Part shown: positions 61,300 to 64,000 of the stretch, piece after piece
Numbering within the stretch: position 1 is the stretch's first letter
Layout of the letters: the number at the start of each line of letters is the position of its first letter
Position numbers and translations under genes: made by a program
Notes under the pieces: generated by a model
Told to the model about the DNA's origin: nothing
What the model saw: only the letters and a program-made list of their open reading frames with translations
Database searches by the model: none
Assembly: GCA_022774755.1 (NCBI GenBank)
Contig: JALFLK010000011.1
Span: 36,493-100,492 of the forward strand
DNA length: 64,000 nt
Source: a bacterium
GTDB lineage: Bacteria > Bacillota > Clostridia > Oscillospirales > Acutalibacteraceae
Direction: 5' to 3'

Positions 61300-62310
61300 T
61301 TGAACGTATTGCTGACAGGCGGCGCCGGCTACATAGGAACTCACACCTGTGTTGAGCTTATTAACGCAGGACATACCGCTGTAATTGCCGATAATTTTTC
61401 AAACAGCAGTCCCAAGGCTGTTGAGAGAGTTGAAAAAATTACCAACACAAAAATTCCCGTTTATAATATTGACGTGTGTGACAGAGAGTCGGTTGAAAAG
61501 CTTTTTTCGGAAAATAAAATCGACGCCGTTATCCACTTTGCAGGACTTAAAGCCGTCGGCGAAAGCTGCGAGATTCCTCTTGCTTATTACAGAAACAACC
61601 TTGATTCAACCCTTACCTTGCTTGAGGTTATGAAAAATCACGGAGTGCATAACTTTGTATTCAGCTCTTCCGCAACGGTTTACGGAATCCCGGAGAAGGT
61701 GCCTCTTGTAGAAACAATGCCCACAGGCTGTACCAATCCCTACGGCTGGACAAAGCTGATGAACGAGCAGATTCTTACAGACGCCGCAAAGGCTGATAGC
61801 CGGCTTTCCGTTGTGCTTTTAAGGTATTTTAACCCTATCGGAGCTCATGAAAGCGGAATGATTGGCGAGAACCCCAACGGAATCCCCAATAACCTGATGC
61901 CGTATATTACTCAGGTCGCCGCAGGCAGACTTGAATGCTTAGGCGTTTTCGGCAACGATTACCCCACTCACGACGGTACGGGCGTAAGGGACTATATCCA
62001 TGTTGTTGACCTTGCAAAAGGGCATGTAAAAGCAATAGATTATGCCGACAGCCACAAGGGCACCGAGATTTTTAACCTGGGAACCGGAACCGGATACAGC
62101 GTTTTGGATATTGTAAACGCTTTTATGAAGGCAAATGATTTGGAGATTCCTTACAAGATTAAGCAAAGACGACCGGGAGATATTGCAGAATGTTACGCTG
62201 ACCCCACAAAGGCAAAAGAAATTCTGGGATGGCAGGCTGAAAAAACTCTCGAGGATATGTGCCGTGATTCTTGGAACTGGCAGTCAAAAAACATTAACGG
62301 CTATGAATAA
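61300..62310 (+). CDS. galE: UDP-glucose 4-epimerase
   Basis: A 336-residue short-chain dehydrogenase/reductase-type epimerase: MNVLLTGGAGYIGTHTCVEL, FSSSATVYGIP, YGWTKLMNEQ (catalytic Tyr and Lys) and RYFNPIGAHESG. It interconverts UDP-glucose and UDP-galactose using bound NAD. TTG 61300 is chosen because the ribosome site AAAGGAAG (61285-61292) sits inside the longer in-frame extension. Confidence 0.95.
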   Translation: MNVLLTGGAGYIGTHTCVELINAGHTAVIADNFSNSSPKAVERVEKITNTKIPVYNIDVCDRESVEKLFSENKIDAVIHFAGLKAVGESCEIPLAYYRNNLDSTLTLLEVMKNHGVHNFVFSSSATVYGIPEKVPLVETMPTGCTNPYGWTKLMNEQILTDAAKADSRLSVVLLRYFNPIGAHESGMIGENPNGIPNNLMPYITQVAAGRLECLGVFGNDYPTHDGTGVRDYIHVVDLAKGHVKAIDYADSHKGTEIFNLGTGTGYSVLDIVNAFMKANDLEIPYKIKQRRPGDIAECYADPTKAKEILGWQAEKTLEDMCRDSWNWQSKNINGYE

Positions 62311-62382
62311 ATAATAAAATGTTCAAAGTGACAAAATTAAACTACCATATATGTGCAATTCACACAAACTTAAAAATTTATC

Positions 62383-62411
62383 TTGATTTATTGTCATATT
62401 TGGAATATAAT
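62383..62411 (+). promoter_or_regulatory. Promoter of the surface-protein gene
   Basis: TTGATT (62383-62388) and TATAAT (62406-62411), 17-bp spacer, followed by a strong AGGAGG 35 bp later. Confidence 0.85.
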
Positions 62412-62458
62412 TAACATACCGATAATTTCGGAAACGAATTTTTTAGGAGGAAAAACAA

Positions 62459-64000
62459 ATGTCCAAGAAGATTATCAGCATCATTTTGGCAATCTTGCTC
62501 ATTGGTGCTACCACTGTTGTTGGTGTATCTGCTGAGGACGGCGAAGAGATAATCGGCGAGTATTATGTGCCGACTCCCTACGTTGCTTCAGAAGAAGCCC
62601 AAGCAGTTGGATTTAACAGGTACTTTTTCTTGATGCCTGACAATTGGTCTAACGAGTGGACCAGTTCTGCCGGTATGTACTGGTGGGACGGAACAGATCC
62701 CTGCGGTTCGTTAGACGGTGCGCAGGCAGGCGTTAAGTGGCCCGGTTACCAGATTTATAAATACGGTGACTCAAAGGCTAATGTATGGTATTGTGATGTT
62801 CCTAAGGATGTTACAACCATCATCTTTAACAACGCCCTTGACGGCGGCGACCCATCATGGTCAAACTTCGAAGAAACCAGATATACAAAAGCATATCAGA
62901 CGGTTGATGTCGGTTCAGAGTATTATGACGCCGGCGAAAGCGAAAATTACCCAAGCGGTACAGACAGCTTTAACAATATGATTTATGTTGTTGATCCTGA
63001 CAAAACAAATGTATCCGTAACAGGTAAGGAAACATACGCAGGCGAGTGGTACTTCTATCACGGCGACGGTAAGTATGATACAGAGCTTAATCCTACTTAC
63101 GGCGGAGCAGAGGGTGACGCACCTCATCCTTCAACCGATCCCACAACAGAACCTACTACAGCAGAGCCTGCTACTGAGGTTCCTACAACAGCAGAAGAGC
63201 CTACAACAGCAGCTCCTTTAAAGACATTCAAGGTTACTGCTACTTCAAACTTTGCAGACCCTGTATCTAAGGTTTATTCTGAAGCTGACAAGCAGATTGT
63301 AGTTACATACAATCTTAAGTCAGATATTCCTCTTATGAACGGTGACTGGGAATTCACATATGATAACACAATTCTCAGATTCAACAAAGAGAAAACAACA
63401 GAAATGGGCTTTGAGAGCGTAATGCCTCTTATCGATAATATGGCTGGTTCTTCAATGACCAACGTATTCGGCGACGAGGCTGAGCCTTACGGTAAGGCAT
63501 ACGGTAACTTCTCAAATGCTACAAGACTTTACAACTTCTCTAAGTATGAGTTAGAGGAGTGCCCGTTGTTCCAGGCTACATTTGATATCGTTGGTGATTA
63601 CACTAAGGATACAACAGTTAATCTTGATATGAAGGATCTGACCGGTGCAGTTCTTGATTCAAGCGCAGCGACAGGTCGTATTCAGTATCCGTACTTCACT
63701 CATTTTTCTGAGGAGGCTGCTTATGCAGAGCATTGCCGGTCCTTAACAACATTGAGCGAGGCTGCTCCTGTTCCTACAGCAGTTCCTACAATTGAGCCTA
63801 CAACAGCAGAGCCTACAACAGCAGAGCCTACAACAGTAGAGCCTACAACAGTAGAGCCTACAACAGTAGCTCCTACAACAGCAGAGCCTACAACTGAGGC
63901 TCCCACAACAGCTCCTGTATTAAAGAAATATACAGTAGCAGGCGACGCAGCTCTTACAGGCGTTATGTGGGATCCTGCATCAAACGAGATGACCGAAGGT
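62459..64000 (+). CDS. Large surface protein with carbohydrate-binding and cohesin-like modules (partial)
   Basis: ATG 62459 follows AGGAGG. At least 514 residues are visible and the frame is open at the right edge. After the signal peptide comes a module of about 170 residues with YFFLMPDNWSNEW, MYWWDGTDPCGS, GVKWPGYQIYKYGD and VWYCDVPKDVTTIIFNNALD, whose aromatic pattern resembles starch-binding modules (CBM26-like) of Ruminococcus surface proteins. A PTT(E/A)P linker leads to a beta-sandwich module (QIVVTYNLKSDIPLMNGDWE, EECPLFQATFDIVGDY) like cohesin-type Ig folds. A second PTT repeat linker and the start of another module (YTVAGDAALTGVMWDPASNE) follow. Probably a starch-adhesion or scaffold protein on the surface; module identities need profile searches. 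Confidence 0.8.
   Translation, partial: MSKKIISIILAILLIGATTVVGVSAEDGEEIIGEYYVPTPYVASEEAQAVGFNRYFFLMPDNWSNEWTSSAGMYWWDGTDPCGSLDGAQAGVKWPGYQIYKYGDSKANVWYCDVPKDVTTIIFNNALDGGDPSWSNFEETRYTKAYQTVDVGSEYYDAGESENYPSGTDSFNNMIYVVDPDKTNVSVTGKETYAGEWYFYHGDGKYDTELNPTYGGAEGDAPHPSTDPTTEPTTAEPATEVPTTAEEPTTAAPLKTFKVTATSNFADPVSKVYSEADKQIVVTYNLKSDIPLMNGDWEFTYDNTILRFNKEKTTEMGFESVMPLIDNMAGSSMTNVFGDEAEPYGKAYGNFSNATRLYNFSKYELEECPLFQATFDIVGDYTKDTTVNLDMKDLTGAVLDSSAATGRIQYPYFTHFSEEAAYAEHCRSLTTLSEAAPVPTAVPTIEPTTAEPTTAEPTTVEPTTVEPTTVAPTTAEPTTEAPTTAPVLKKYTVAGDAALTGVMWDPASNEMTEG
63786..63920 (+). repeat. 15-bp tandem repeats coding for a PTT linker
   Basis: About eight units of GAGCCTACAACAG(C/T)A, each five codons, inside the surface-protein gene. 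Because the unit is a multiple of three, copy-number change would lengthen or shorten the linker without a frameshift. Confidence 0.9.

Noticed and set aside
63721..63906. Minus-strand frame made of VVGS/VVGA repeats
   Set aside because: It is the reverse complement of the PTT-coding tandem repeat inside the surface-protein gene.

Overview
The window looks like chromosomal DNA of a low-GC, spore-forming, anaerobic gut Clostridia (Oscillospiraceae/Ruminococcaceae type). The evidence is spoVAD and spoIIE, Gram-positive lipoproteins with GGAGG-type ribosome sites, TTG starts, murT/gatD, mecA, and surface proteins with long PTT(A/E/V)EP linkers and starch-related modules. A starch-degrading Ruminococcus (R. 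bromii-like) would fit the maltodextrin importer, the two GH13 enzymes and the putative starch-binding surface protein at the right edge. The genus is inference.

Layout. 0-9.9 kb: envelope genes: an L,D-transpeptidase-like lipoprotein, a glycolipid glucosyltransferase / serpin / flippase-like operon, a VanW-like protein, an orphan spoVAD and a PAP2 phosphatase. 9.9-10.5 kb: a 630-bp non-coding stretch with two 40-bp direct repeats and DnaA-box-like sites. 10.5-21.2 kb: housekeeping (rlmB, rpe, mecA, a cytoplasmic GH13, a ComEA-like protein, an anti-sigma/ECF sigma pair) plus a large protein that reads as a degenerate P-type ATPase fused to a long acidic disordered region. 21.2-39.2 kb: an accessory region holding a PI-PLC/GLUG surface protein with small partners and a LytTR-PAS regulator, an integrase remnant, a four-gene membrane/lipoprotein cassette, a LytTR response regulator / surface protein / GHKL kinase operon and a truncated ABC transporter. 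It is marked by an inverted pair of one repeat (R1) and three copies of another (R2), and ends at tRNA-Trp. 39.5-64 kb: core genes again: murE, a malEFG-type importer without its ATPase, a lipoprotein alpha-amylase, spoIIE, exonuclease III, an FkbM methyltransferase, a stand-alone 5S rRNA with its own promoter, a DUF815 ATPase, a binding-protein/peptidoglycan-binding fusion, murT-gatD, a PLP racemase, a cyclophilin, galE and the start of a large surface protein.

How they fit together. The lipoprotein amylase would cut starch outside the cell, MalEFG would import maltodextrins (sharing an ATPase encoded elsewhere), and the cytoplasmic GH13 would finish the hydrolysis. murE, murT-gatD, VanW and YkuD genes serve the wall. 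The most unusual items are the P-type ATPase pseudoenzyme, the GatD lacking its expected histidine, the PI-PLC surface island with a reversed-order LytTR-PAS regulator, the R1/R2 repeats around the accessory region, and two genes whose ribosome-binding sites lie inside the 3' arms of terminator-like hairpins.
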